Part shown: positions 10,390 through 21,250 of the stretch, piece by piece | Position numbering within the stretch: the stretch's first letter is position 1 | Layout of the letters: each line of letters starts with the position of its first letter | NCBI RefSeq assembly: GCF_008831285.2 | Contig: NC_045141.1 | Coordinates: 7,367,353-7,431,352, forward strand | DNA length: 64,000 nt | Direction of reading: 5' to 3' | Source: Nymphaea colorata | Lineage: Eukaryota; Streptophyta; Magnoliopsida; Nymphaeales; Nymphaeaceae | Translations under genes and position numbers: made by a program | The notes under the pieces: generated by a model | Database searches by the model: none | Told to the model about the DNA's origin: nothing | The model's input: only the letters and a program-made list of their open reading frames with translations

Positions 10390-11800
10390 GCTTGTTGAGT
10401 ATGTGAGAAAATTGTTGCCGTCCCAATGGTTTAGTGAAAACATCTGCAATATGATCCTTGGAGGAGATATATTTGACATCAAGTTCTCAACTAGCTATCT
10501 TTTCTCTCACAAAATATATGTTGATTTCTACATGTTTGCAATGGCTGTGGTGAACAGGATGAGCTGCAAGATGAGAAGCTCCAATATTGTCACACCATAG
10601 TTTGGCTTTGGCTGCTTCTTTGATGCCTAGTTTTTGCAACAAAAATTTGATCCACATTATTTCAGCAGTGGTATAGGCCAGCAACCTATACAGCTTTGGT
10701 ACTAGATCTGGAAACAACACCTTGCTCCTTCAAGCTCCAAGATATAAGGTTTCGTCCAAGGAAAACAGCATAGCCTCCTATAGACCTGTGATCATATGGG
10801 CAGCCAGCCAAATCAGCATCACTATAAGCTGAGATAGGTAGGGAAGCACAGGGTTGAATGACTACCTCATGTGATATGGTGTGCTTTAAGTATATGAAGA
10901 TTCTTGTTACTTTGTTCCAATGATCTTCTATTGGTTGATGCATGTATTGGCAATGAATCTGGTATTGTCATGGTGGCATACTGAAGTGCACCAACTACAC
11001 TCCTATATAGAGTGGGATCATAGAAGCTGGCACCTTGATCAACACTGAGAGGAAGACGTGCCATGGGAGTAGCAACCGGTTTGGCACCCAACATGTTTGT
11101 CTTCTTGAGCAGGTCATAGATATATTTGTGTTGAGAAAGTTTTAGACCTTGCTCTAAAAATTTTGCTTATATACCCAAGAAGAAATGAAGTTGGCCAAGG
11201 TCCTTGAAGGCAAATTCCAATCTAAATTTCTTAATAACACTATGAATTTGATTAGTGCTAATTCCAATAATGAATATGTCATCAACATAAACTAACACAT
11301 ACATAACATACTACTTGTTCCTATAAATAAAAAGTGAAGTTTCAGTTTTGGCACTAATGAATCCCAATTGTAAAAGAAAATTGCTCAATCGAGCGAGCCA
11401 AGCACGAGGGGCTTGTTTCAATCCATAGAGAGCCTTTTCAAGCCTGCAAACACGGTTAGGTAATCTTGTGTCCTCAAACCCGGGAGGTTGAGCCATGTAT
11501 ACTTCTTTTGAAAGATGTCCATGCCAAAAGGTGTTTTGAACATCTAGTTGTCGCACTGCCCAATTATGGCTCAAAGCAATGGTTAGCACAATTCTAATTG
11601 TAGTGGGTTTGACTACCAAACTAAAGGTTTTGGTATAGTCCACACCTTCAATTTGGCTATAGCCTTTAGCCACAAGACGATCTTTGTACCTTTCCAAAAT
11701 TCCATCTACCTTCGTTCAATCTTGAAAACCCATTTGCATCCCATGACATGTTTACTAAAGTCATTTGGAACCAGTCTTCATGTGTTATTTGTCATGAGAG
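10390..11800 (-). pseudogene. Reverse transcriptase and RNase H of copia element 3, broken
   Basis: Minus-strand reverse transcriptase begins near 11,800 (MGCKWVFKI) and runs through [50 protein letters not shown] and an intact LVYVDDIFI active site near 11,280-11,300. RNase H follows with YSDADLAGC, WCDNIGASHLAAHP and HVEINIYFVREKI. Stops near 11,310 and 11,165 and frameshifts near 10,870 and 10,700 break it. It is the best preserved polymerase of the minus-strand copia elements here, yet not open throughout. Confidence 0.87.
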
Positions 11801-12990
11801 CATTGTATTCGTTTTGCATTGCTGCTCACCAATGCTCATTTGCAAGAGTCTCTCTAATGTTTTTAAGTTCGGTGTCTATATTAAGATTGGCATGAAGGGC
11901 GATAGGCAATAGATGTTTGGTAGAGGAATATAGATGATAGTTATGGTATCTAGGATTAGGTTGACGAGTACCTACTTGGGATCTTGTAGTCATTTGGTGT
12001 GTGCAGACGGTTTCTTGAACAGGTTCATGAGTGTGTTGACCTTGACTAACTGATTCAGTATCGTGGTTATCAAGATGGACGTTTGATTGATTTTCAAGCG
12101 AAGGAGGAATGGGACTATTATTGACATTTTCTTCTTTAGAGACTTCTCTTTTGTTTTTGAATGAAAAGTCGGTCTCATTGAATGTGACATGTCGAGAGAT
12201 GTCGAGTCTTTTGTTGTTCATACTCATGCATGTGTACCCTTTGTGTTAAGGTGCATAACCCAAGAATACACATTGTTCAGATCTGAAATCCAACTTGTTT
12301 GATTCATAGTCTCGCAAGAAAGGAAGACATTCACAACCAAATATTTTTAAGAACTTGTAATCAAGAACTTTTCTAAAAAGTTTCTCAATAGGAGATTTAA
12401 AGTTCAGCACCTTAGTGGGAGTTCGGTTCAAAAGTTAGATGCCAATGCTAAAAGCATAACTCGATAGATTTTTTGGAATGCTTGTTTCAGCCATGAGAGC
12501 CAAACCTGTTTCAACGATCAACCTATGACGTCTTTCAGGAGCTCCATTTTGTTGTGATGTGTGTGAGCATGATAGTCAATGTCCAATGCCACACTCAATC
12601 AAGTATTTGGTCAATCCTTGAAATCCGCCCCAATCTGAGTGGAAATACTTTATTTTATGTCTTTTTGTATTTTCGGCAAGGGATTTAAAGGCTTTAATGA
12701 CATTGTATACATCATATTTTTGTTTAATCAAGTAGAACCAAATATACTTAGAGAAGGCATCAATGAAAACAACATAATATTTGTGTCAATGCATCCTTTC
12801 AATAGGTGCAGGCCCCCATAAATCTGAATAAATCACTTCAAGAAGAAATTGAACATTATTCATATTTGAACTAAAAGGTAGTCTATGATTCTTTCCTTTC
12901 TGACATGATTCACAAATGTTAAACACTTTATTGCTATAGGGAATATCAAAAAGTTCAATATATGTCTAACGATTGTAAGAGCAGGATGTC
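11801..12990 (-). pseudogene. Integrase and C-terminal linker of copia element 3, broken
   Basis: Visible minus-strand blocks are CESCQKGKNHRLPF near 12,900, YSDLWGPAPIE near 12,810-12,830, and HSDWGG near 12,630-12,650. QQNGAPERRHR follows near 12,530-12,560. The two aspartates and the glutamate can each be placed. The post-core region runs from FKIFGCECLPFLRDYES to the GY block and a polar linker down to 11,826. Several frameshifts and stops (for example near 12,430 and 12,245) break the reading. Confidence 0.83.
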
Positions 12991-13449
12991 CCAAACGTTT
13001 ATGTCAGTCTTCTAACGAGTCCTTCTTCAAGCTGAATACTTCCTTGCTTGATTGACCAAGATGAATCTTATACAGTTCATTGCTACTTGTTCCTTGATGA
13101 AGAACCTCCCCTATCATCTGATCCTCAATGACACATGTTCGACGAGAAAATTCAAAAATCACATCATTGTCTCTTGCAAGATGTTGAACTGACATTAAAT
13201 TTTTTTTTTTTTTTATTTCAGGCACTACCAGAATATCTCATCTTTAAGGAATTAACTTGAGAGCATCCAATGCAAGAAATGTGCAAACCTGAACCATCGC
13301 CAATTTTCAAGGTGTCGCCTCCCTGATACGGACTGTGGATTGAGTGATTGTTGATGTCGTTCATCACATGATGCGTAGCACCTGAATTGGGGTATCAGCA
13401 CTCGTGGCCTATACCTTGGGTTGATCCTGTATTATAGGCAGCAGGACCT
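12991..13449 (-). pseudogene. Protease and GAG-pre-integrase of copia element 3, broken
   Basis: The protease motif near 13,370-13,400 reads WYPNSGATHHVMND. The family has DSGATHH, so the catalytic aspartate is an asparagine, the same change as in element 1. NLMSVQHLARDNDVIFEF follows near 13,140-13,200. A run of about 14 T at 13,199-13,212 breaks the frame. Confidence 0.82.
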
Positions 13450-14345
13450 ATCCTTTTCTCTTTTAGAAGACTAGTATAAGACCAACAATTCTTTGCAATA
13501 TGACTAGCTTTTCCACAGATTTGGTAGATAGGTCGGTTATTGTTTTGAAAATCATTCCTTCTTCCTTCTCTACTATTTTTATAGCTACCTCTTCCTCAGT
13601 TTCTATAGTTTGAAGATCGATTGTAACTGTCCTGGTTAAAGGCAGCATTAGCTACAGGTTTCAGCAGTTCACAGTTTTGCTATTTGATTTCTTTAATTGG
13701 CTTCTTGGATTAATACTAGCCCATGGAGCTCGGTTAAGGTAATCTGATCTTTTTGTGTCTCTATACTGGTGCGAAAAGCAGAATACCTGTAGGAAGACCT
13801 CGTAAGATTTGAAGAATGTGATCATCTTCATCAATACGTTTGGCAGCTATAGCTAGTTGATGGGCAATACTCTTTGTTTTGTTAATGAAAGCATCATGGA
13901 GTATGTTCCCTTTTTGAGATCTTAGAGTTGACACTTCAATTGCATAACTCTAAATCTAGAATGAGCAGCATATGAATCTTTAAGGGCTTTCCACACTTCA
14001 GTAGAAGACTTTAACCCAATAGTTTGGGTATGGAGAGGTTCTAATAGAGAAGATTTAATCCAACTTAACGAAAGTTGGTCACGACGCAACCATTCAGTAT
14101 ACTCTTTATTGACTTCAATAGTGCTACCTGGTTTGAACTTTGGAGGAGCAGGTTTACTACCATCAATAAATCCCATAAGATCATAAGAGATTAGTTTTTG
14201 TGTAAATTGGTCTTCCCAAATGAGATAGTTTTCTTTTGTCAATTTCATAGCTAGAAAATGTTGAAGGCTGAAACAAGAGGGGATTGAGACTCATACTAGA
14301 ACTACCAAAGTTTTGAGATACGCATGATCCCTGCCCTGCCATGGT
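13450..14345 (-). pseudogene. gag of copia element 3, broken
   Basis: The likely start is the minus-strand ATG near 14,342 (MAGQGSCVSQNFGSSS). The core from 14,248 reads MKLTKENYLIWEDQF, FIDGSKPAPPKF and RRDQLSLSWIKSS. A basic stretch and a zinc knuckle follow near 13,480-13,530, reading YQICGKASHIAKNC, with tyrosine for the first cysteine. A stop at 13,922 and further frame breaks follow. Confidence 0.82.
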
Positions 14346-14412
14346 GAGCTACCAACCAAGTTTCAGTCGAAGGAATGCTGCAATTGTTCTCCAATGCCCT
14401 GCTCAATGCCTT

Positions 14413-14424
14413 GGTTTGATACCA
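14413..14424 (-). other. Degenerate primer binding site of copia element 3
   Basis: GGTTTGATACCA is two changes away from the complement GCTCTGATACCA of the tRNA-Met primer site. It lies next to the LTR start at 14,425. Confidence 0.7.
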
Positions 14425-14582
14425 TGTAAAAAGGAAGATAAAGAGGAAGAAGACACAATTTAACGTGGTTCAGTCTAATGATGACTTACTTCCACGAATA
14501 AAGAGCATTAGCTACTTGCTATGTTTTTCATGTTTTTATTTCTTTCTCTAGCTCCAGTATTTATACATAGACAGACATTAGG
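14425..14582 (-). repeat. Truncated LTR copy A of copia element 3
   Basis: TGTAAAAAGGAAGATAAAGA to ACAGACATTAGG matches the first 155 bases of copy B at 14,799. It then breaks off at the junction with a piece of element 2 type LTR. Confidence 0.8.
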
Positions 14583-14707
14583 AACAAAGCATTAGACGAA
14601 AAACAAAGCTTGTGATGGAAATGCAAAGAAGAAGACACATGTTAGAAAGATCTCGCCCAATTATTTCAGAGAAGATACTCACATTTATACAGTGTTGTAG
14701 AAAGAGT
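14583..14707 (-). repeat. Fragment of an element 2 type LTR
   Basis: AACAAAGCATTAGACGAAAA to ACAGTGTTGTAGAAAGAG matches 8824-8946 in the same orientation with a modest number of mismatches. It is wedged between LTR copy A and about 90 unassigned bases before copy B. Confidence 0.75.
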
Positions 14708-14798
14708 TAGAAGAATCAAGGAGAAATTTGGGAAATCTTTGTTTGCCAGTTACAATCAAGAATAGTATAAAAAATATTGATGTAGCTTTGCTTCCGAT

Positions 14799-15162
14799 TG
14801 TAAAAAGTAAGATAAAGAAGAAGAAGACACGGTTTAACGTGGTTCAGTCTAATGATGACTTACGTCCACGAATAAAGAGCATTAGTTGTTTGCTCTATTT
14901 TTCATGTTTTTATTTCTTTCTTTAGCTCCAGTATTTATATAGAGAGAGACATTAGGGTTACAACGATTGTTTCCCATGATTCTCTCTTGGATAAAGGGAA
15001 TCAATTAGATTTTTCTCACTTGTGTTGAGTTGGTTGTTGCTTTGATCTTCTCCTTGATTAGTGAGAGATCCTCCTCCGACCTTCTTTCCTTGATTGATTT
15101 TATCTGCACTAGTTGGCATATCTTTGACCTTATCTCTTCTGTCTTTATTGGTTCTGCTAACA
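14799..15162 (-). repeat. Complete LTR copy B of copia element 3
   Basis: 364 bases from TGTAAAAAGTAAGATAAAGA to GGTTCTGCTAACA. It has TG...CA ends and covers both the copy A segment and the segment shared with the left LTR at 10,105-10,352. This is the only full-length copy of this LTR in the window. Confidence 0.82.
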
Positions 15163-15688
15163 CTTATATACCAGAATGAAGATGAGATGCATCAGCATAA
15201 GCCAGTTATAGCCTCAATTATTGTCATGCCCTTTCACACATGTTGAGATATGCTCAATAGCAAAGATCATAACAACCAGATGGCAGCCCTACAGTTACCA
15301 ACCATCAAGCGGCACTGGCCGATGGCCTAGGCACCACCATGGGGTGGTGGGAGGGGAAAAACCCTATCCCTATCCCTTCCTCTCTCACATCGAGAGGGAG
15401 GGGGACCCCTTCCACTGCCAGATGGCGGTGTTTAGGTCATCGGCTGGAGCCACCTGGTGGTCCTGGACAGACGGGCGGTGCCACCCAATGGCCTGGGTAT
15501 CACTATCAGGTGGCGGTTTCCTTCCTCCTCCTCCTCCTGCTTCTCTCTTCCTCCTCTCCTCCATTGCACGGTCGTCAACAAAAAAATAATAAAATAAAAA
15601 TAAAAAGCACATTAATAAAGATTAAATGAGGGTGCTCCATAAGAAAGATGAAGGGTCCTCCTTTAATGTCTCCAAATGTCACTTAAAG

Positions 15689-15690
<2 letters not shown>

Positions 15691-15737
<47 letters not shown>
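15691..15737. repeat. (TA)n microsatellite
   Basis: An uninterrupted TA run. It lies in 15,163-16,331, a stretch that otherwise holds one GC-rich patch (15,280-15,560, open in several frames by composition only) and AT-rich sequence without a supported gene. It may be intron of the minus-strand host gene. Confidence 0.95.
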
Positions 15738-15742
<5 letters not shown>

Positions 15743-16331
15743 TAAATAGAAATTAAAGAAAATTTTCCCATATTAAAATTTAATGAAGAGAAAACATTTA
15801 ATAATGTGTCAAATTATGCAAAATGCATGCAAAACCAAAACACTTATACAATATCCAAAGATGTGAAGTTTTGCACCATCAAAATAAGCCTCAATCTCAT
15901 TAGACAAGTATGAAATTCTTCATGATATTTGTCTTTGTGCAATGATCAAATGTCTCAATTGGAAGCATCTTCAAGGATCTTCCAAAACCTAAAGTGAAAG
16001 AAAACAAGCTTCTCAAAATCTTTGCTCCTCAGTCGTTGGAACAAAAAAGAATCAATTCTTTCATAATAACAATATAAAATTCTGAATTACCTATTTACTA
16101 AGGAAGAACATAATTGCACCTAACGAACCATTGTATGGCAGTTTTGATGGCTGATATTTTGGGTATTTGTATGCAAATACATCTCCCAAGAAACTTGTGC
16201 CTAAAAGGACAAAAGGTCAGTCTTTTAGAAAAATGCAAATCAAAGGCACATTACAATAAATAGAAGTAAGGCAAAACAAGAAGGGATTTGACACAAAAAT
16301 TAAAAACAGTAAAGAGCTTGAAAAGAAAAAC

Positions 16332-16436
16332 TGACAAGTAATCGCTAAATGCCGCAGTGGGTCCCGAATTCCAGTCCCATCCCTTGACTCCACAAACTCC
16401 ATGCCTATATCCCAGTTTAATTCATCCAGTGCAATT
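16332..16436 (-). CDS. Candidate exon of an unrecognised minus-strand host gene
   Basis: Between an acceptor CTTCAG and a donor TCA/GTTTTT on the minus strand lies an open segment of about 105 bases. It includes ALDELNWDIGMEFVES and RDGTGIRDPLRHLAITC. The mix of charged and hydrophobic residues is protein-like, and nothing in it resembles a transposon. I do not recognise the family. The exact donor is uncertain, because GTCAGT a few bases earlier would also serve. Confidence 0.42.
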
Positions 16437-16726
16437 CTGAAGATGTTAGTTATAGCTTCGAGTAGGATGAATGAGAAAGCAAAAAGTGCTAACCATTAAT
16501 CATCAGGAAAAGACCTCTCTCTGCTGCGTAAGCTGAATAGTGGAGAATAAACACCCTAACAATTGATTTCAATAGTCAAATGAACTCCAGCTATTGCCAT
16601 TCAATCGTACATTACCAGGCCAAGATATGCCATGTTGATTACTGCAGCCCGGTTTTCCTTTATGCTTTTATTAATTTTTACTCGGTACTCCTGTCCTTTT
16701 GGTTAGTTTTAATCTTTATTTCAAAT

Positions 16727-17096
16727 TATGTCACGTAGGTGCAGGTACGTAGGCACGGGTACGGTAGGGGTTTGGGTACCTAGTACAGGTTTGGACATGT
16801 TAATTTTGAAAATTGTGGATACATGGGTACAAAAAATTTTATATTTTCATAAATGATAAAATGAAAAAAACATTAATAGTTCACACTATGTGTTATAATC
16901 CACAAAAATTCTCAAAATTAAAGAAAAAAGAGAGGAAAATATAGAATCTTAGTGGAATGGAAATATCAAAGAAGGTAAGAATCAAAATTAAGGAAAAAAT
17001 TATGTTTGAAAATATAATTTTAAATGTTTTAAAATGCAACCATACCCACGTACCAACAAGGGTACCTGGGCAAATTACATGTACCTGTGTCACATA
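16727..17096. mobile_element. MITE-like element with imperfect terminal inverted repeats
   Basis: The left end reads TATGTCACGTAGGTGCAGGT. The reverse complement of the right end reads TATGTGACACAGGTACATG. The interior is AT-rich and non-coding. It lies between two candidate exons of the host gene. Superfamily not determined. Confidence 0.5.
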
Positions 17097-17152
17097 GATT
17101 TCAAACAATATTGTGTAATGAAGTTCTGCAATCTAGTTTTTTTTTTTCCAAC

Positions 17153-17222
17153 TTGTGTCCTCAGATCATCAAGGATGCCTGTTAACGACTCTAAATCCAT
17201 GTCAATGACCTGGCTAGATAAG
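17153..17222 (-). CDS. Candidate short exon of an unrecognised minus-strand host gene
   Basis: On the minus strand an open stretch reads SLSSQVIDMDLESLTGILDD with four more residues, between possible acceptors (AAGACAG or CTAGCCAG) and a donor CAA/GTTGGA. Its phase does not join simply to the next candidate exon at 16.4 kb, so an exon is missing or a border is wrong. Bases 17,230-18,180 contain no other segment I can support. Confidence 0.33.
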
Positions 17223-18180
17223 CTGTCTTAAACTAGTTTTCATGAAGAACCAACTGGTTACTACAATACCAAGCGTCTTGCTAATGGTTCAAAAGTTACC
17301 AGCACGTGCAAATCCACCACCAGATGCTTACTATGTTTACTAACTATATGAAAAAACTTGCAGTTAGTAACTAGAAAATACTAATTTATATTATTAAAGA
17401 GAGGATTGTATCTTACTAGTAGTACTTCAACATAACAATTCTTACTATTGGACTTAATAATGCCCATAGAGGGATGTGTAGAGGAGTGCCATCCACCTGG
17501 CTAGGGGTCAGACAGGAAGTAAAGGCTTTTAGATGGGTCTTGGCATAATCTCGAAAAATCTAACCAATGCCATCCGTCACACAATAAATAAATAAATAAA
17601 GATATATGTAACATGCTAATGTTGGTCCCTTTCTTAGCGGAAAACTGAAGCCATGGATAGACTACTATCAGCCATCATTCATAATAGGACAAAAGTGCCA
17701 CCGGATGCTTAATTCAATTTATTGAATTGCACAAGATCTTTTCCATCTCCAAGTAGATGACCATCACAGTGCGACCCAGTACCTCCATATCTGTCTCCCT
17801 TTTCTGAACCCATCTAGGTTAGAAAGAATGTGGCTTCATGCCACTGCATGTAGGCCAATGACAATGTAAAACTATAGCTAAAACGGCCATCAAGTACTGG
17901 CCAAACTAAACCACAGTCACTCCCTTGCTACTGCTGCATTTCAACATAAAAGTAAAGGTACACATGGAACATGTTCTAGATCAGTATATATAAAGCAAAA
18001 AAATGTGTAATAGTAACAAAAATACATAGCATGAAAGTACATAAACAGTAAAAGAAACAAAGAAAGAGGTGTAGAAGGAAGACAAGAACTGCATTCTACA
18101 AATCTCACCATGGGAACTTATGCCAAACTATATATGCTCCTATGTTCAGAGAGAGAGAGCTCGAGAGAAAGAGAGTATAC

Positions 18181-18354
18181 TTTGAACTCTTCAGTTAAAT
18201 TTCCTATTATCAACTCTGCAAGTTCCTCCAGTCTACAGTCAATGTGGCCCAAGTCAAAGCAATTGGACGAGTAATCTACTGTTCCAGAGGAAACCAAAAA
18301 TATGCCTCTCTGTTCAAAGTTTGTGATTTGATGGCTCAAAGGTAAGACGTGTTC
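18181..18354 (-). CDS. Candidate 58-codon exon of an unrecognised minus-strand host gene
   Basis: This is the best supported of the four exons. It runs from an acceptor TTTGCAG to a donor AAA/GTATAC on the minus strand, is a multiple of three (174 bases) and open throughout. It contains LPLSHQITNFEQRGIFLVSS, FDLGHIDCRLEELAELIIG and NLTEEFK. The C-terminal half looks helical. No family recognised. Upstream, 18,870-19,016 contains CTAGGGTTTGC and pyrimidine-rich sequence like a plant 5' UTR; copia element 4 begins directly after it. Confidence 0.5.
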
Positions 18355-19016
18355 CTGCAAATGATATCAGTTTTCCAATACTATGCCAGTCCGCTATGAA
18401 TCACGTGTATATATTTAGTTTGAGAACATGGAGATTATTAAAAGCGAAGAACATCTCGGTCTCAATCATTTGAATGTAGTGTTAGATTTTTGTGGTCATC
18501 AAGGGCATCCAACTGAAAAATATTCACTAATTAATTAAATAAAAGGATAACTATATTGCTCATGCAATCTAACATATACGAAAAGACAATACAAAGACTG
18601 TTTTAAAATAAAAGAATACCGTATAAGATATTTAGAAAAAGCAAGATAGAAAATAAAACATATAGTAGGCTCCCGAGCTTATCAAGCCTTTCAAGTTTTT
18701 TGATGGTCTAAAGGTTAGAGGCCCATATACCTTATCAACGTTCGTAATTCAGGCCCATATACCTGGAAAACAGATTTCAAGATCAAAAACCGCAAATCAG
18801 CTTTATAGGTTCAATTTGATCCTAATAATTAATGGACAATACTAGAGAGAAAAGAAGAGATAAAGCATACACGAATGGAGATTCGATGTAGAGGATAAGC
18901 GATTAGAGAAAGGAGGACAGCAGTGCAGAATCACGAGTAGCAATTCTCTTTGTGGGAAACAACACAAGCAGAAGAGGCAAAGAGGCAACTTGAACAATGC
19001 AAACCCTAGCCTCACT

Positions 19017-19357
19017 TGATGGGGAGATTTCCTCATGCATACACCAAAACGAATATGCCCTAAACAGGATCATGTTCATGCTAAATCATTGAATTGAAAC
19101 TTTAACTGTAGCGGAAGCGTACCTAAATCCATCTGAACGGCACAGACGGTAGATCGCAGTAGGATCTTCCAGGGTCTGTGCGGCGCACGTGCGGCCTCTC
19201 TCAGATGGAGAAGTGACAACCGTAGAAACAATGTTTCAAGCAACCGTTGCACGACCCCAGGGACCACTACCCTTTTATATCAAGAGCAATTACGAATTCA
19301 ACCCATCAAAGAGTCCGTAATTACGTACAGACCCTATACATTATAAAATTGTCTCAT
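19017..19357 (-). repeat. 3' LTR of copia element 4, truncated inside
   Basis: About 340 bases match 24,121-24,470 with few differences. The match ends abruptly after AAATTGTCTCATA. Reverse transcriptase sequence begins only about 110 bases further, so the deletion removed RNase H, the polypurine tract and the LTR start together. Bases 19,012-19,016 (TCACT) would be the target duplication. Confidence 0.83.
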
Positions 19358-19468
19358 AAGGCTTCCTACAATAGACGAATAGGTAATCCTTTCCATTTCT
19401 TTATATTTGAGTTCACTTTTATGGTACTGTTTGAGACTAAACTTGTCTCCTTTAGCAACTAGAGTATC

Positions 19469-20250
19469 TCATAGTTTGCAATCTTTCATGCCATATCGCT
19501 GAAGCACCTTATCAATGCAGGCCTTTTGTGATAATCCAAGAATACCCTGAGAATGATCTCGAGATATATGGATCCCCAACACAAAAGATGCATCATCAAG
19601 ATCCTTCATGTCAAACATTGTTGACAAAAATTTCTTAGTTTCATACAATATACTCACATCATTACTTGCCAGCAATATATCATCGACATACAAAACCAAA
19701 AAGATAAATTTACCTACACTGAACTTTTGGTATACACATTCATCAACCATATTAGTCTCAAAACCAAATGAAACTATAACTTGATGAAATTTGTAATACA
19801 CGAGAAGCTTGCTTTAGCCCATAGATGGATTTCTTGAGTTTGCAGATCATTTTCACTGCATCTCCTAAAACAAAGTTTTTCGGTTGCACTATATATATCG
19901 TTTCATCAATGTCTCTATTTAGAAACGTTGTCTTTACATTCATCTAATGCAGCTCTAAGTCAAAATGAGCCACAAGTGCCATTATGGTCCTGAAAGAGTC
20001 TTTCGACGAAACTGGAGAGAAAGTCTTTGTATAATTAATGTCTTCCTTTTGAGTAAAGCCATTTGCGACAAGACGTGCCTTATACCTTTCGATATTTCCT
20101 AATGAATCTCTCTTGGTTTTAAAAATCTATTTACAACCAATGGGTTTCACACTTTCAGGCAAGGGAACAACGTCTATACGTCATTATCCATCATGGACTT
20201 TATTTCCTCATTCATGGCATCAATCCATTTATGAGATTTGCAACTCTTTA
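19469..20250 (-). pseudogene. Partial reverse transcriptase of copia element 4
   Basis: Minus-strand blocks are WIDAMNEEIKSM near 20,200, a degraded central part, then LKKSIYGLKQASR near 19,810-19,850, an intact LVLYVDDILLASND near 19,660-19,700 and FVLGIHISRDHSQGILGLSQ. The sequence ends near 19,469 just after the usual palm/thumb boundary. Frame breaks occur near 19,800, 19,945 and 20,130. RNase H is absent. Confidence 0.85.
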
Positions 20251-21250
20251 TTGCTTGCTGGAAGTTAATAGGATAATCTTTCATTAAGCTCATATCGACA
20301 TCATGTTCTTGGAGATAGACAAAATCATTTCAAATTGTACTTTTCCTCTCTCTAGTGTATTTCTTCAGTGGCACTTGTACTTGATTTTCTTGAGGCTGTT
20401 GAGATTGTTCTTCAGTAGGGAGATCGGCATCATTGTCTTCTTCTGAATATGTTGATGAAACAATGGCAGGAATGAAAACCTGACTATTGCTTACAACATC
20501 TATAAGAGTAGACTTACGTCTCTCTTCAAAGGCAATGCTTTGAACCTGATCACCTCTCCCAAACGCAATATCCTCAAAGAAATTGGTATTTTCTGTTTCA
20601 AAAAAAAACTTACTGGTTGGATTATAAAACTTATAACCCCTTAATGTTTGTTCGTTTTTCCTTTATACATTCAATGCAAACATTAAAGTCCACAAAATTA
20701 AGGGATTCAAGAATTCCATTCGACATAACCCTTTTGATCCTCTTTTCAGAGATATGACCTATGTACCTGTGCCACAAGATAGCATAATTCTCATTGGCTA
20801 ATTTTCTTTTAGTACCACTAGACGTAATATGCAAGGTTTCATGATATGAAGCAACCGTCTCAAGCAAATAAAGGTTATCGCTACTAGACAAAGAACCAGT
20901 GGCAATCAAATTTGAGTGTAGAAACAACCTAATTTTACTATCTCTAAATGAACAATAATAACCAAATTTGTCCAGTAAGGAAATAGAAACCAAATTCCGT
21001 CTAAAAGATAGTACTACATAAGTTTCTGTCAAATTTAAATAACAATCAGTCTTTAACGATAACTGAAAATCTGCTATGACTTCAACATTCGCTTTCTCGC
21101 CATCCCCCATATAGATGAATCTTTCAGCATCATTTGGTATTCGACAATTTAGGTAGCCTTGCATAGAAACATTTATGTGAGTAGTAGCACCCAAATCTAC
21201 TCACCAAGTGTTTCTGGGTACTGAAGTTAAATTAACCTCAGAACAAACCA
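20251..21250 (-). pseudogene. Protease, GAG-pre-integrase and integrase remnants of copia element 4
   Basis: The protease motif near 21,170-21,195 reads VDLGATTHIN, with leucine where threonine or serine is normal; a stop precedes it. The protease-like body follows (NLVSISLLDKFGY), then the GAG-pre-integrase block LWHRYIGHISEKRIKRVMSN and CIECIKEKRTNIKG near 20,640-20,740. The next recognisable sequence (GYKFYNPTSKFFF) belongs downstream of the integrase core. The whole DDE core is therefore deleted at about 20,635. An acidic polar linker follows to about 20,330. Confidence 0.83.

Larger units (their letters stand above)
10105..15162 (-). mobile_element. Ty1/copia retrotransposon, element 3
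   Basis: Minus-strand order from the right is LTR, primer site remnant, gag, protease, integrase, reverse transcriptase, RNase H, purine tract complement, LTR. The coding region is in pieces, but every domain is present. The LTR arrangement on the right is complex (see the entries at 14,425-15,162). The left LTR matches the right copy only from about 10,105, so the true left end may lie further out, possibly near 9929. Confidence 0.88.

Noticed and set aside
15221-15629. Overlapping open frames in several frames and both strands
   Set aside because: A short GC-rich patch leaves stops out by composition. No frame stands out and none has a recognisable motif.
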